This document shows positions 45,816 to 56,165 of a stretch of 64,000 nucleotides of DNA, piece by piece (position 1 is the stretch's first letter; each line of letters opens with the position of its first letter). The DNA is from Paucihalobacter ruber. Its GTDB lineage: Bacteria > Bacteroidota > Bacteroidia > Flavobacteriales > Flavobacteriaceae. The notes beneath the pieces are model-generated. The model did no database searches. It saw nothing but the letters and a program-made list of their open reading frames with translations, and had not been told where the DNA came from. The position numbers and the translations under genes are program-made. The stretch is from NCBI RefSeq assembly GCF_006494535.1, contig NZ_VHIQ01000006.1:186001-250000 (forward strand). The letters run 5' to 3'.

Positions 45816-46646
45816 TTATCCGCGTCCTCTTCCCATGCGGTTATCGCGCATTTCAACCATTTTAATTTGAATGGTTTCTCTGTAGTCTGTTTTATTAATT
45901 TCTTTGCCTTTTTCCGGAGCTTCTATTACTAATTTGGTTTGTGGATTAATTACAATCTTAGAGCATAAAATAGTTGTATTTCCTGTGCTAACTTCTAAAA
46001 TAAGTCCCGGTAAACCCCAGTACTCAAGTGGTCCTTGGCTAACAGGAATTTGAGGGGTATACCAAGCTTCCACCTCAATCATGGGTTCTTCTGTTTCTTT
46101 GGCCTCTTCCGATGATTCAGTATTATCAGTATTTCTTAAATCGCTCCATGAAAAATCATACCAGGTTAATTCAGATTTTGGTATCATTGCCGTAGCTTTA
46201 AAACACATGTAGTTTCCTACTTGTTTTGATTCCGTGCCCATTACCCAATTAAAATTTGGTAACTTATCTTTAACTAAAAACTTTTTACCGTAAAACTCCT
46301 GGCTTTGTGTAACTGTTTGTTCTTTGATATTTTTATACTGGTCACCAGGCGAAAAGTTTTTCCCCCAAGAATCGGTAGCCCCCGAAATAGCGTCAAGTTT
46401 CTCCTCTTCTTTGGTAAACGACGCTTCTTTGCTAAAGTTTAATACGTAGGTTTTTTGTAACCTGTTTTTTAAGCGCTCCTCTATTTGCTTTTTCTGTCCA
46501 TCGGTCATGGTTGCTCCAAAATTTCCCAACTCTAATCTCGATTTGGTCAAATAAATGGCTTGTCCTTGAAATTCTTGGGCATTAGCTGAAAAAAAACTGA
46601 ACCAAACAAGAAGTATGACGCTTGTTTTAACCAACATTGATTTCAT
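45816..46646 (-). CDS. GLPGLI family protein
   Basis: The 276-residue exported protein has a signal peptide (MLVKTSVILLVWFSFFSANAQ) and the defining YWGLPGLILEVSTGNTTILCSKI block, with YTPQIPVSQGPLEYWG before it (TIGR01200 family). Bacteroidetes-specific, probably periplasmic; function unknown. It often occurs near TonB receptors, but none is adjacent here. The ATG at 46646 is preferred because it sits just before the signal peptide, whereas an ORF start at 46691 would add 15 unlike residues. The last residues MRGRG are basic. Confidence 0.88.
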   Translation of the reverse strand: MKSMLVKTSVILLVWFSFFSANAQEFQGQAIYLTKSRLELGNFGATMTDGQKKQIEERLKNRLQKTYVLNFSKEASFTKEEEKLDAISGATDSWGKNFSPGDQYKNIKEQTVTQSQEFYGKKFLVKDKLPNFNWVMGTESKQVGNYMCFKATAMIPKSELTWYDFSWSDLRNTDNTESSEEAKETEEPMIEVEAWYTPQIPVSQGPLEYWGLPGLILEVSTGNTTILCSKIVINPQTKLVIEAPEKGKEINKTDYRETIQIKMVEMRDNRMGRGRG

Positions 46647-46976
46647 AATTGAATCTATTTTGTTTGATAAAAGTACCAAATAATTAAACATAATTAGCTT
46701 TTTATCATAATATTAACAGTAAAGTCATTTCAAAAATTTCAATTAAGCAAGATTTGAGACAAGATAACTACTAGTCTTATTTATGAATTTTAGTTGTCTT
46801 TAAATTATTCATAATCATAATTTAAGAAATAGATATTACTTAGAGATTTATCATCTAAACCTTTTAAACTGTTAATGCAATTGATGCCTTATGCAGCAAC
46901 ATAACATGTCAGTCAACGTTAAAAGATAGATTTAAATGATGAAGGTTATATTGCGAGTTTCACTATATTCGTAACA
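46647..46976. other. Divergent spacer between the GLPGLI gene and the HMA-CDF pair
   Basis: AT-rich and without an ORF of note. A TATATTCG sequence at 46964-46971 resembles a -7 box but sits only 5 nt from the GTG start of the next gene, and no -33 box was seen. Confidence 0.5.
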
Positions 46977-47171
46977 GTGGATCGTGGCTTAAATCAAATT
47001 ACCTTGTTAAAGAAAAACAGATTAAAATTATTGTTTGCTGTTATACTTATTTTAGGACTGGTTTTGCTGGTTTACATGATATTAATAGAAGATGAACCCG
47101 GCGCTTTGCCATTATTACTTGCATTAATTGGCGCCTTAGGTTTGATTTACAGCAGGTTTAAATCTACCTGA
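46977..47171 (+). CDS. 64-residue two-helix membrane protein
   Basis: The protein has two hydrophobic helices (about residues 17-38 and 42-58) and a basic N-terminus. The start is GTG; no ATG is available, and a TTG at codon 10 is an alternative. It precedes the cation-transporter gene by 8 nt, so both are likely one unit. Family not recognised. Confidence 0.6.
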   Translation: MDRGLNQITLLKKNRLKLLFAVILILGLVLLVYMILIEDEPGALPLLLALIGALGLIYSRFKST

Positions 47172-47179
47172 ATATTTTT

Positions 47180-47974
47180 ATGAATCAATCACTTTTTAGC
47201 ATCTCTCAAATGGATTGCCCTTCTGAAGAAAATCTAATCAGAATGCAGTTATCTGCTATCGAGGGAATTCAACATTTAGATTTTGATCTTGCAAAAAGAG
47301 AGTTAAAAGTTTACCACACGGGAGAAGTTCAGCTCATCACATCGGCATTAAGCAATCTTAATTTAGGAGCAAAACATGTAAGTACTGTTAACAGCGACAT
47401 TGTTGCATTTGAGGAAAGCAACCAGCAACGACAACTACTTTGGACCGTTTTAGCCATTAATTTCACATTTTTTATTGTTGAAATTATTGCCGGACTTCTA
47501 TATAAATCTATGGGTCTTGTGGCCGATAGTTTAGATATGTTGGCCGATAGTTTTGTTTATGCCATAAGTTTGTTTGCAGTAGGAAAATCGATTGTTAAGA
47601 AAAAAACCATCGCCACCATTGCCGGATATTTTCAAATCATTCTGGCTTTAATCGGTTTTGGTGAAGTACTGCGACGTTTTTTTGGGTCAGAGCAAATGCC
47701 AAATTTTTCTGTCATGATAGTGGTGTCAATTTGCGCACTTGTTGCTAATGGCTATTGTTTGTATTTGTTTCAAAAGTCAAAAAGTAAAGAAGAAGCGCAC
47801 ATGAAAGCCAGTATGATTTTCACATCCAACGATGTAATTATAAACATTGGCGTAATTACGGCAGGTTTACTGGTGTTTTGGTTGGAATCAAATAAACCAG
47901 ATTTAATTGTTGGCACTATTGTTTTTGTAGTAGTAATTATCGGTGCTTTAAAAATTTTGAAATTGGGAAGGTAA
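47180..47974 (+). CDS. Cation transporter: HMA-like domain fused to a CDF-type membrane domain
   Basis: The 264-residue protein begins with an HMA-like ferredoxin fold (residues 1-65, ISQMDCPSEENLIRMQLSAI) in which the usual MxCxxC is reduced to one cysteine (DCPSE). A cation-diffusion-facilitator membrane domain with about six helices follows. The first metal site is kept as DSLDMLAD, but the helix-5 site usually HxxxD reads FTSND, so one histidine is lost. The metal specificity therefore cannot be told. It is inner-membrane. The 64-residue membrane protein gene just upstream may be a partner. Confidence 0.82.
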   Translation: MNQSLFSISQMDCPSEENLIRMQLSAIEGIQHLDFDLAKRELKVYHTGEVQLITSALSNLNLGAKHVSTVNSDIVAFEESNQQRQLLWTVLAINFTFFIVEIIAGLLYKSMGLVADSLDMLADSFVYAISLFAVGKSIVKKKTIATIAGYFQIILALIGFGEVLRRFFGSEQMPNFSVMIVVSICALVANGYCLYLFQKSKSKEEAHMKASMIFTSNDVIINIGVITAGLLVFWLESNKPDLIVGTIVFVVVIIGALKILKLGR

Positions 47975-48128
47975 AGTCATGTTTTAGAATTAATATATCA
48001 TTGTTAATTTATTTTAGGTCAGTCTGAATATATAATTATATGCGCTTTTAAAAATTAAGTACTGATTTATAGATTTTTGTATCTTTAAACATTGTTAACC
48101 TTTACTATAACCCCTTAGTATAACTTCC

Positions 48129-49421
48129 ATGTTATTATTCCTGACAAAAAATTCAAAATTTTCATATTTAAAAAAAGTAAATACATCATTTTTTATGATT
48201 TGTATGGTTATGAGTAGTATGCACGCTCAAAACTATAACGATTTTACAAAGCCCCAAAGAGATGCCATTCATCAGCAGTGGAATTTGGATAACTGGGATA
48301 ACGGTGGAGAACTCTCAAGATATACCTTTTTAAATATGACCGAGTTTTGGACTCATGCCATCATTAATAAAAAAGGAAATTCTAATCCACTAACTGTAAA
48401 ATACCTACCCGAGATTGCCAATTTTATAACCCTTTCAGAAAAAGGTGAATTAGCTTTAAAAGATTACGTAAATGTTGCTCCTGTAGATGGCATGATTATA
48501 TTGCATAACAACGCGATTGTTTACGAAGCTTATCCACGAATGCTTCCTGAAGAAAAACATGTTTACATGTCGGTTACCAAAATTGTGATTTCTACACTCG
48601 TTGCCATTTTAGAAGATCGCGGTGTTATTGATGTTTCAAAACCTATCGATTTTTATTTACCTGAATTAAAGGGAAGCGGTTGGCAGGGTGCTGCCGTTCT
48701 CGATATTTTAGACATGGCGTCGGGGATTGATTGCCTAGAATCTGTGGAAGGTGCCTACGAAAACCCCGAAAAATGCATCTACCAATATGAGGCCACCTTA
48801 GGTTTTTTAAGAGCTACCGATGCCACTCCTAAAAATACCATGGACCATATCAAATCGTTAAAATCGCAAAAACCTGCAGGAAAGAGGTTTGAATACACTT
48901 CTGTTAACACCTTTGTTTTATCTGAATTGATTGAAAGGGTTACCAATCTCTCATTAGCAAAAAATATCGAAACTAAAATTTGGCAGAAAATGGGAGCAGA
49001 CACCGGTGCTGTCATGGCGCAGCAAAAAGGCGTGCCCATTGCTCATGCAGGATTGAGTTCCACTTTGAGAGATTTGGCCAGGTTTGGAAATTTGTTTTTA
49101 AATGCTGAAAATAATAACAGTCTTATTTCAAGTCGTTATCTCAACAACATTCAGCAGAACGGTCGTTCGGAAATATACGCTGAAAACTGGCCGCCGGAGG
49201 ATAGGCTTTTGCAAGACGCGCCAAGACATAATACTTACCAATGGGATATGGTAATGCACGACGGTGATTTTTACAAGGAAGGTTTTGGAGGTCAAGGACT
49301 TTATATCTCACCATCCAGAAATTTGGTGATTGCCTTTTTTGGGGCACCCGATGACAGCGGTAACACACATGAGCTTCCAAAAATTGCCAGACAATTAGCC
49401 AAATCAGGAATGTTTGAATAA
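48129..49421 (+). CDS. Secreted serine hydrolase of the beta-lactamase / penicillin-binding fold
   Basis: The 430-residue protein has a signal peptide (residues about 20-34, FFMICMVMSSMHAQ) and the class C fold motifs: SVTK (Ser148-x-x-Lys151, nucleophile and base) and a Tyr-containing YTSVN. The C-terminal GFGGQGLYISPSRNLVI block replaces the KTG box. Family members include esterases, D-aminopeptidases and beta-lactamase-like proteins, so drug resistance should not be assumed. It is 26 nt upstream of an exported esterase-like gene. Confidence 0.85.
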   Translation: MLLFLTKNSKFSYLKKVNTSFFMICMVMSSMHAQNYNDFTKPQRDAIHQQWNLDNWDNGGELSRYTFLNMTEFWTHAIINKKGNSNPLTVKYLPEIANFITLSEKGELALKDYVNVAPVDGMIILHNNAIVYEAYPRMLPEEKHVYMSVTKIVISTLVAILEDRGVIDVSKPIDFYLPELKGSGWQGAAVLDILDMASGIDCLESVEGAYENPEKCIYQYEATLGFLRATDATPKNTMDHIKSLKSQKPAGKRFEYTSVNTFVLSELIERVTNLSLAKNIETKIWQKMGADTGAVMAQQKGVPIAHAGLSSTLRDLARFGNLFLNAENNNSLISSRYLNNIQQNGRSEIYAENWPPEDRLLQDAPRHNTYQWDMVMHDGDFYKEGFGGQGLYISPSRNLVIAFFGAPDDSGNTHELPKIARQLAKSGMFE

Positions 49422-49447
49422 ATGAAAGAAATCTAAATATCAAACTG

Positions 49448-50665
49448 ATGAATAAAATTTTTAGAAACAAAATCGCAGTTTTATCATTATTGTTACTGTG
49501 TACTATTTCAACAGGTTTTTCACAGAAATTTTCATTGTATTCTGATGATAAAATGGATTTTCAAACCAGTTATTTAAACGAACCTATTTCAATAAACCTT
49601 CATCTGCCCGAGGCATATTTTGACGCTGCAGATAGCACCAAATTCCCTGTGATTATCATTTTAGACAGTCAGCATAGTCGTAGCTATCCACAAATTATGA
49701 GTGCCATTGATTTGCTCACCTCAGAAACCCAAATGCCCGAAAGTATTGTGGTTGGTATTCCGTTTAATATGAATAATCGCTATTATTTTACATCGACTCA
49801 AACAAAATCAAATGATTCGCTTTCAGGTATTGAACGCATGAACAGGTTTATATTTTCTGAGTTATTGCCCAAACTGCAAAACAGCTATAAGGCTCATACC
49901 TATACCACAATGATAGGTCATTCAAGAACCGCATTTTTAGTGAATTATCTTAGCTCTAATAATCCGAAACGCGTCAATAATGCCATTTCGTTGAGCGGAT
50001 TTTTTGATGATGCAATTTTGAGCCTTCAACAATTCAGGCAGTTTTTATCTGAACCGGCCAACTTTTCTCAACCATTTAAATATTACTATTACGCTGGCAC
50101 CACTTTGGAAGAGCGTACCTATTTAAATGAATTTGGCGAATTAAACCAACTGCTTCAAACAACAATACTGCCTGAAATGGTTAGTGCCAGCTACAAGGAA
50201 ATAGCCAACGCCAACCATATGACCAATTACTGGATTCCGGTGCCTGAAATACTGGTAGATATTTTTAAATCGTATAACAATGTTCTCGATACTTGGTTGC
50301 AAGTAAAAATTCAAGGTGAAGCCATTTCTGAACCCGTTAAAGTTTTCGCTACAGATTTAAATGCTGCTGGAAATGAATTGGGTTTTGAGGTAAATCCGAA
50401 TTTAACACATATCTATTCGTTGTTAAACCATTACCGATATCAAAACAGCGATTTTAAGACCGCTATTGATTTTGTGGATTACGGATTGTCTTATTTCCCT
50501 AAATGCAAAGATCTACATATTGAAATGATAGAGCTTTACAAAGCACTTGACGACCAAGAAAATGCAGAAGTCTATAAAATTCTGCTAAAAAATTTAGTTT
50601 TGAATGACGCCAATTTATCAAAGGAACAACAAGATGAATACCTTAACTATTTAACCCAACAATAA
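49448..50665 (+). CDS. Exported esterase-D-like alpha/beta hydrolase with helical C-terminal domain
   Basis: The 405-residue protein has a signal peptide (RNKIAVLSLLLLCTISTGFSQ). An alpha/beta-hydrolase of the enterochelin-esterase/esterase D type follows: ILDSQHSRSYPQIMSAID, PESIVVGIP and MIGHSRTAFLVNYL with the nucleophile serine in GHSRT. The C-terminal 100 residues look like a tetratricopeptide-style helical tail (YRYQNSDFKTAIDFVDYGLSYFPKC). The substrate is unknown; siderophore esterases share this fold. Probably co-transcribed with the upstream serine hydrolase. Confidence 0.85.
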   Translation: MNKIFRNKIAVLSLLLLCTISTGFSQKFSLYSDDKMDFQTSYLNEPISINLHLPEAYFDAADSTKFPVIIILDSQHSRSYPQIMSAIDLLTSETQMPESIVVGIPFNMNNRYYFTSTQTKSNDSLSGIERMNRFIFSELLPKLQNSYKAHTYTTMIGHSRTAFLVNYLSSNNPKRVNNAISLSGFFDDAILSLQQFRQFLSEPANFSQPFKYYYYAGTTLEERTYLNEFGELNQLLQTTILPEMVSASYKEIANANHMTNYWIPVPEILVDIFKSYNNVLDTWLQVKIQGEAISEPVKVFATDLNAAGNELGFEVNPNLTHIYSLLNHYRYQNSDFKTAIDFVDYGLSYFPKCKDLHIEMIELYKALDDQENAEVYKILLKNLVLNDANLSKEQQDEYLNYLTQQ

Positions 50666-50789
50666 CATCATGATGGTTATCCTAATTACCAAAATATAAT
50701 TTCTTATTTCATTGATTATATGGTCGTTTGTAGTACATTGTGTTTTTTGATATTTAGAGAGTATTATAATTAAACATTGAATCTGAAGC

Positions 50790-51530
50790 TTGAAAGACGT
50801 TAACTATATATTCTTACTATTAGCATTTTTAGCTGAAGTTATTGGCACCATTGGCGGTTTTGGTTCTTCAGTATTTTTTGTGCCGCTTGGCAATTTTTAT
50901 TTCGATTTTTATTCTGTGTTGGGTCTCACTGCTATATTTCACTTATCCAGTAATTTAAGTAAGATATTTTTATTCAAGAAGGGACTTAATAAACAGTTAA
51001 TTATCAATATTGGGTTGCCTTCTGTGATTTTCGTAATTGTTGGTGGTATCCTGTCAAAATATGTTGATAGTTTTTTATTAGAGATTATTTTGGGATTATT
51101 TCTAATAGGCTTTAGTTTATTGTTTTTAATTAAGAGTGAACTTGAGTTTGCTCCAAACCGCAAAAATGCCATTTTTGGTGGGGTTTTTTCAGGTTTCTCG
51201 GCAGGTCTTCTCGGTACCGGTGGCGCCATTAGAGGCCTTACCATGGCAGCGTTTAATTTGGAAAAGAGTGTTTTTGTGGCCACCTCGGCGTTTATTGATT
51301 TTATGATTGATTTTTCACGAACGTTCGTGTATTATAAAAACGGTTATATACACGCCCACGATTTGAAATATGTACCTTATTTGCTGATTATAGGGTTGAT
51401 TGGTACGTATTTGGGTAAAAAAATTCTTAACTTTATACCACAGTCTAAGTTCAGAAGGCTTTCTTTGGGCTTTATCTTAATAATCGGTCTTGTTACAGTT
51501 GGTAAAATTTTAATAGACAATAAGATATAA
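50790..51530 (+). CDS. TSUP / TauE-SafE family permease
   Basis: The 246-residue protein has about eight membrane helices, the usual TSUP size. Blocks LAFLAEVIGTIGGFGSSVFFVPL and FGGVFSGFSAGLLGTGGAIRGL represent the two family repeats. TSUP proteins move sulfite, sulfoacetate or other organosulfonates, which may matter in a sulfonolipid producer, but no direct link is seen. The start is TTG (50790); no nearby ATG fits. It is separated by 7 nt from the next gene. Confidence 0.85.
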   Translation: MKDVNYIFLLLAFLAEVIGTIGGFGSSVFFVPLGNFYFDFYSVLGLTAIFHLSSNLSKIFLFKKGLNKQLIINIGLPSVIFVIVGGILSKYVDSFLLEIILGLFLIGFSLLFLIKSELEFAPNRKNAIFGGVFSGFSAGLLGTGGAIRGLTMAAFNLEKSVFVATSAFIDFMIDFSRTFVYYKNGYIHAHDLKYVPYLLIIGLIGTYLGKKILNFIPQSKFRRLSLGFILIIGLVTVGKILIDNKI

Positions 51531-51537
51531 AAATAAT

Positions 51538-52629
51538 ATGAGAATCTTATTTGTTGTAGTGATTATTATTCACGCCGCGATACATCTCTTAGGCTTTGTA
51601 AAAGGTTTTGAATTTAAAGAAGTCAAGTCCTTAACCATGCCAATTTCTAAAACTGCCGGAATATTCTGGCTTTTGGCAACTGTCTTGCTCTTGTTTTATG
51701 CTATTTCTTTTATGCTCAACCATAAATATCAATGGATATTTGGTTTTGTTGCTGTTGCGATTTCCCAATTGTTAATCATCTTTTTCTGGAAAGACGCCAA
51801 ATTCGGCACCATCGCCAACTTGATGATTTTGGTAGTGGTATTGGTAACGTTTGGAAAGCATCAATTTCAATCTATGGTTGAAAAGGAAAGTCAAATTATT
51901 TTAAAGTCAACTGCTTCAAATAATAATCTGCTCGTAACTAAACAGTCTTTGGATTCAGTGCCATTGCCTGTAGAAAGATGGTTAATCCGCTCCGGCGTGG
52001 TTGATAAGCCATATGCAACAAGCGCTAAGGTCGCGCAGACCTTGCAATTAAAAATGAAACCCGATCAAGAGCAATGGCTATCTGCAAATGCTAATCAAAT
52101 TAGCAATTTACAAGAACCGGCTTTCATTTGGAGCGTTGAGGTTAAAATGAATCCTTTTTTGAATTTTTACGGCAGAGATAAATTAATAAATGGCAATGGC
52201 ACTATGCTCATTAAATTGAATGCACTGTTTAATATTGTCAACGAAACCGGACCCAAAATTAGTGAAGGTAGCATGCAGCGTTATTTAGGTGAAATGGTAT
52301 GGTTTCCAACACTGGCTTTAAGCGACTATGTGAGTTGGCAATCCGTAAACGATTCAACTGCCATCGCTACTCTTAATTACATGGAAAAACATGTCAGTGG
52401 CACTTTTAGCTTTAATTCTGAAGGTGATTTTATTCAATTTTCAACCTTCCGATTTATGGGAAATGATCCCAATTCTCAGCGTTACGAATGGGTTTTAAAG
52501 GTGCAAGATTATAATATTTTTGAAGGTATCAAAATACCTAGTAAAATGACTGCTACCTGGAAATTAACTGCAGGTGACTGGACCTGGCTGAAATTGCAGA
52601 TTGATGATGTAAACTATATTGATGAATGA
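51538..52629 (+). CDS. DUF6544/DUF6920-like membrane protein
   Basis: The 363-residue protein begins with about four hydrophobic helices (residues 1-105, FVVVIIIHAAIHLLGFVKGFEF opening). A soluble domain of about 240 residues follows with PVERWLIRSGVVDKPY, FYGRDKLINGNGTMLIKL, QRYLGEMVWFPTLAL and IPSKMTATW. This is the pattern I recall for DUF6544. Function unknown. It is paired with the TSUP permease (7 nt). A terminator follows at 52632-52662. Confidence 0.8.
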   Translation: MRILFVVVIIIHAAIHLLGFVKGFEFKEVKSLTMPISKTAGIFWLLATVLLLFYAISFMLNHKYQWIFGFVAVAISQLLIIFFWKDAKFGTIANLMILVVVLVTFGKHQFQSMVEKESQIILKSTASNNNLLVTKQSLDSVPLPVERWLIRSGVVDKPYATSAKVAQTLQLKMKPDQEQWLSANANQISNLQEPAFIWSVEVKMNPFLNFYGRDKLINGNGTMLIKLNALFNIVNETGPKISEGSMQRYLGEMVWFPTLALSDYVSWQSVNDSTAIATLNYMEKHVSGTFSFNSEGDFIQFSTFRFMGNDPNSQRYEWVLKVQDYNIFEGIKIPSKMTATWKLTAGDWTWLKLQIDDVNYIDE

Positions 52630-52631
52630 AC

Positions 52632-52662
52632 AAAAAACCCCACCGAAAAGGCAGGGTTTTTT
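52632..52662. terminator. Bidirectional terminator between convergent genes
   Basis: AAAAAACCC and GGGTTTTTT form the outer stem, with a CC/GG inner pair around GAAAA, and A and T runs on both sides. It lies between the DUF6544-like gene and the carboxylase operon. Confidence 0.8.
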
Positions 52663-52671
52663 ATATCAATT

Positions 52672-54213
52672 TTATAAAGGAATATTCCCGTGTTTGCGCT
52701 TAGGACGGTTTACCTCTTTATTCTGAAGCATAGCGAACGCTTTAATCAACTTTCTTCGTGTATATTTTGGCTCAATAACTTCGTCGATAAATCCGCGTTC
52801 TGCAGCACTGTAAGGATTGGCAAATAATTCGGCATACTCGGCTTCTTTGGCTTTCCACTCTGCTTCAGGATCTTTTGCGCTTTGAATGTCTTTTTTGAAG
52901 ATAATTTCAGCAGCACCTTTGGCACCCATCACAGCAATTTCGGCGGTTGGCCATGCAAAATTCATATCGGCACCAATGTGTTTAGAGTTCATCACATCAT
53001 AAGCACCACCGTAAGCTTTTCTGGTAATTACGGTAACACGCGGCACTGTGGCTTCACTAAAAGCGTAGAGTAGTTTGGCGCCGTTGGTGATGATGCCGTT
53101 CCATTCCTGGTCGGTTCCCGGTAAAAATCCGGGTACATCTTCCAATACCAACAATGGAATATTAAAAGCATCGCAGAATCGTACAAATCGCGCACCTTTT
53201 TTGGAACTTTTCACGCCTAAAACTCCGGCCAAAAACATGGGTTGATTAGCTACTATGCCAACGCTTTGTCCGCCGAGACGCGCAAAGCCAACGATGATAT
53301 TTTCGGCGTAGTCTTTTTGTATTTCATAAAACGAACCTTCATCAATAATACCTTCAATTACCTGGTGCATATCGTAAGGTTTATTGGGATTATCGGGTAC
53401 AATGTCTTCCAAAACCTCTCTAATTTCATCACCCGGCGTAAACGCTAATTTTACAGGAGTTTCACGATTGCTTTGAGGCAAATAACTTAAAAGTCGCTTA
53501 AGGCTTTCCAAACACGCTACGTCATTAGCTTCGGTAACGTGTGCAACGCCCGATTTGGTGGCGTGAACACTGGCACCGCCCAATTCTTCGCTGGTTACAT
53601 TTTCGTTGGTAACTGTTTTAACCACGTTAGGTCCGGTTACAAACATGTAACTGGTGTTTTCAACCATTATGGTAAAATCTGTCATGGCCGGAGAATACAC
53701 GGCGCCTCCGGCACATGGTCCCATAATAGCAGACAATTGAGGTATCACTCCCGATGCCTGAACATTTCTATAAAAAATATCTGCATAACCGCCAAGTGAG
53801 CGCACACCTTCCTGTATACGAGCGCCACCTGAGTCGTTTAAACCAACTATTGGGGCACCAACTTTCACTGCCAAATCCATGACTTTACAAATTTTTTCGG
53901 CATGGGTTTCAGATAAACTTCCTCCAAAAACGGTAAAATCCTGCGCAAATACATAGGTGAGTCGGCCATTAACGGTGCCAAAACCGGTGACTACACCGTC
54001 GCCGTAGAACTTTTGGTTTTCCATGCCAAAATCTTTGGTTCGGTGGGTAACCAGGGCGCCAATTTCTTCAAAAGTGCCTTCATCTAAAAAATAGTCTATG
54101 CGCTCTCTAGCGGTTAGTTTTTTATTGTCGTGCTGGCGCTGAATACGCGCTTCACCGCCACCTATTCTGGCAAGTTCCAGTTTTTGTTTTAAAGTTTCTA
54201 TTTTAGAATTCAT
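52672..54213 (-). CDS. Acyl-CoA carboxylase carboxyltransferase subunit beta (propionyl-CoA type)
   Basis: The 513-residue protein is the PccB-type carboxyltransferase that moves the carboxyl group from biotin to acyl-Co[55 protein letters not shown] and [20 protein letters not shown] are the family blocks. The C-terminal GNIPL end is typical. It is the last gene of a run with biotin carboxylase and biotin carrier; the substrate may be propionyl-, methylmalonyl- or methylcrotonyl-CoA, with propionyl-CoA most likely. The spacing to the upstream gene is 10 nt. Confidence 0.92.
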   Translation of the reverse strand: MNSKIETLKQKLELARIGGGEARIQRQHDNKKLTARERIDYFLDEGTFEEIGALVTHRTKDFGMENQKFYGDGVVTGFGTVNGRLTYVFAQDFTVFGGSLSETHAEKICKVMDLAVKVGAPIVGLNDSGGARIQEGVRSLGGYADIFYRNVQASGVIPQLSAIMGPCAGGAVYSPAMTDFTIMVENTSYMFVTGPNVVKTVTNENVTSEELGGASVHATKSGVAHVTEANDVACLESLKRLLSYLPQSNRETPVKLAFTPGDEIREVLEDIVPDNPNKPYDMHQVIEGIIDEGSFYEIQKDYAENIIVGFARLGGQSVGIVANQPMFLAGVLGVKSSKKGARFVRFCDAFNIPLLVLEDVPGFLPGTDQEWNGIITNGAKLLYAFSEATVPRVTVITRKAYGGAYDVMNSKHIGADMNFAWPTAEIAVMGAKGAAEIIFKKDIQSAKDPEAEWKAKEAEYAELFANPYSAAERGFIDEVIEPKYTRRKLIKAFAMLQNKEVNRPKRKHGNIPL

Positions 54214-54223
54214 TGTACAGATT

Positions 54224-55666
54224 TTAGAGGTTAGGTAATCTTAGAAGTTCACGGTCTTTATTGTAGTGATAAAGCGCCACTAAAGCAGCAATATGCGCTT
54301 CTTTTTCCTGCTGTGCAGCCAGCATTTCGGGGGAGTAATAATTTTTCACGAAATGTGTGTCGAATTTACCTGAAATAAAGGCCTCGTGTTCGCAAACAAA
54401 TCGGCCGAAAGGCAAAGTGGTTTGCACACCTTCAACCAAATAATTATTGATGGCTTGTCTCATCAACTGTATGGCTTCGTTGCGATTACTGCCATAAGTG
54501 ATAAGCTTAGATAACATGGGGTCGTAATAAATAGGAATATCCATACCTTCTTCAAACCCATTATCTACCCGAATGCCTTCACCAACGGGCAGACGATAGG
54601 TACTTAAATTACCTACCGAAGGCAAAAAGTCGTTAAGTGGATCTTCGGCATAAACCCGAAGTTCTAAGGCATGACCTTTAATTTTAAGGTCTTCTTGCTT
54701 CATTGGCAGTTTTTCGCCCCGCGCAACCAAAATTTGAAGTTCCACAAGATCAACACCGGTAATAAGTTCGGTTACGGGATGTTCTACCTGCAAGCGCGTA
54801 TTCATTTCAAGGAAATAAAAGTTGAGGTCGGCATCCATCAAAAACTCAACGGTTCCGGCGCCAACATAATCGCAAGATTTGGCTACGTTTACTGCAGCTT
54901 CGCCCATTTTGGCGCGTAATTCGGGCGTTAAAACACACGATGGTGCTTCTTCAACTACCTTTTGATGGCGTCTTTGTATGCTACATTCGCGTTCAAAAAA
55001 GTAAAGCACATTGCCATGTGTATCGGCCATGATTTGAATTTCGATATGTCGCGGTGAGGTGACGTATTTTTCAATAAAAACCGAACCGTCTCCAAAGGCA
55101 GATGTGGCTTCGCTGATAGCACGTGTCATCTGAGATTCAAGTTCATCGGAATGACTTACAATACGCATTCCTTTGCCACCGCCACCGGCTGAGGCTTTTA
55201 TTAATATAGGATAACCAATCTCGTTGGCAATATTTTTAGCCAGTTCTACATCGGTAATGGCGCGGTCAATTCCCGGAACCATAGGAATGTTATAATGGCT
55301 TACGGTTTCTTTGGCAGCGAGTTTACTACCCATAACGCGAATGGCCTTTGAGCCCGGACCAATAAAAGTGATGCCGTTTTTTTCGACCAATTCGGCAAAT
55401 TCGGCATTTTCTGATAAAAATCCGTATCCCGGATGAATGCCATCTACATGCAATTGCTTGGCAACTTCTATAATTTTATCACCTCGAAGGTAAGATTCGC
55501 TCGATGGCGCTTTACCAATGCACACAGCTTCGTCTGCAAATTTAACGTGTGGCGAATATCGGTCGGCTTCAGAAAAAACGGCTACCGTTTTAATACCCAT
55601 TTGTTTGGCTGTGCGCATGACTCTTATGGCAATTTCGCCTCGGTTGGCTACTAGTATCTTCTTCAT
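54224..55666 (-). CDS. accC: Biotin carboxylase subunit of an acyl-CoA carboxylase
   Basis: The 480-residue ATP-grasp enzyme carboxylates biotin using bicarbonate. It begins [20 protein letters not shown] and contains [26 protein letters not shown] (ATP loop), [17 protein letters not shown] and [18 protein letters not shown]. The ATG at 55666 is chosen: it follows the carrier-protein stop directly (TAAAATG) and matches the conserved start. Here it pairs with the adjacent carrier and carboxyltransferase genes rather than fatty acid synthesis genes. Confidence 0.93.
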   Translation of the reverse strand: MKKILVANRGEIAIRVMRTAKQMGIKTVAVFSEADRYSPHVKFADEAVCIGKAPSSESYLRGDKIIEVAKQLHVDGIHPGYGFLSENAEFAELVEKNGITFIGPGSKAIRVMGSKLAAKETVSHYNIPMVPGIDRAITDVELAKNIANEIGYPILIKASAGGGGKGMRIVSHSDELESQMTRAISEATSAFGDGSVFIEKYVTSPRHIEIQIMADTHGNVLYFFERECSIQRRHQKVVEEAPSCVLTPELRAKMGEAAVNVAKSCDYVGAGTVEFLMDADLNFYFLEMNTRLQVEHPVTELITGVDLVELQILVARGEKLPMKQEDLKIKGHALELRVYAEDPLNDFLPSVGNLSTYRLPVGEGIRVDNGFEEGMDIPIYYDPMLSKLITYGSNRNEAIQLMRQAINNYLVEGVQTTLPFGRFVCEHEAFISGKFDTHFVKNYYSPEMLAAQQEKEAHIAALVALYHYNKDRELLRLPNL

Positions 55667-55667
55667 T

Positions 55668-56153
55668 TTATTCAAATTCTATTAATAATTGATTTTTATC
55701 TACGGCTGCACCTTTTTTAACAGCAACCGATTTAATAACGCCATCGCGAGGAGAAGTAATGCTGTTTTCCATTTTCATGGCTTCTAAAATTAACAAGGTG
55801 TCATTTTCTTTAACGGTATCACCAGCCTTAACCGAAATATCTAAAATAAGTCCGGGCATTGGAGCCTTAATCTGATTAACTTTTTTACTGCTGGCCGTGC
55901 TCAATCCCATTTGTTCTATAAGTTGGTCCAGTGCATTGGATATTTGTACCGTATAGATGGTGCCTTGTACTTTTAAAGTGTAAGTTTTTTGATTGTAATT
56001 TTTGTCTATGAGCTCAACATGGTACGATTGATTGTTGTAAAGCAGATGTACCGTGTTTTTGCCTGCGGGAATCACATCTAAATCTGCTACAGATTGATGC
56101 GAAATCTGCTGCTTAATTTGCTGGTTGATGGTTACATTATAATTTGTTGTCAT
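55668..56153 (-). CDS. Biotin carboxyl carrier protein of an acyl-CoA carboxylase
   Basis: The 161-residue protein has a C-terminal biotinyl domain with the EAMKME biotin site (lysine about residue 127). The linker KAPMPGLILDISVKAGDTV and end VKKGAAVDKNQLLIEFE are typical. The N-terminal part (residues 1-85) is a small beta domain of the kind joining carrier to carboxylase in acyl-CoA carboxylases. It is packed between the exonuclease and biotin carboxylase genes. Confidence 0.92.
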   Translation of the reverse strand: MTTNYNVTINQQIKQQISHQSVADLDVIPAGKNTVHLLYNNQSYHVELIDKNYNQKTYTLKVQGTIYTVQISNALDQLIEQMGLSTASSKKVNQIKAPMPGLILDISVKAGDTVKENDTLLILEAMKMENSITSPRDGVIKSVAVKKGAAVDKNQLLIEFE

Positions 56154-56165
56154 ATAAATTGAATT

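Noticed and set aside
46964-46971. TATATTCG as promoter of the small membrane protein at 46977
   Set aside because: It lies only 5 nt from the start codon, differs from TAnnTTTG and lacks a -33 box.
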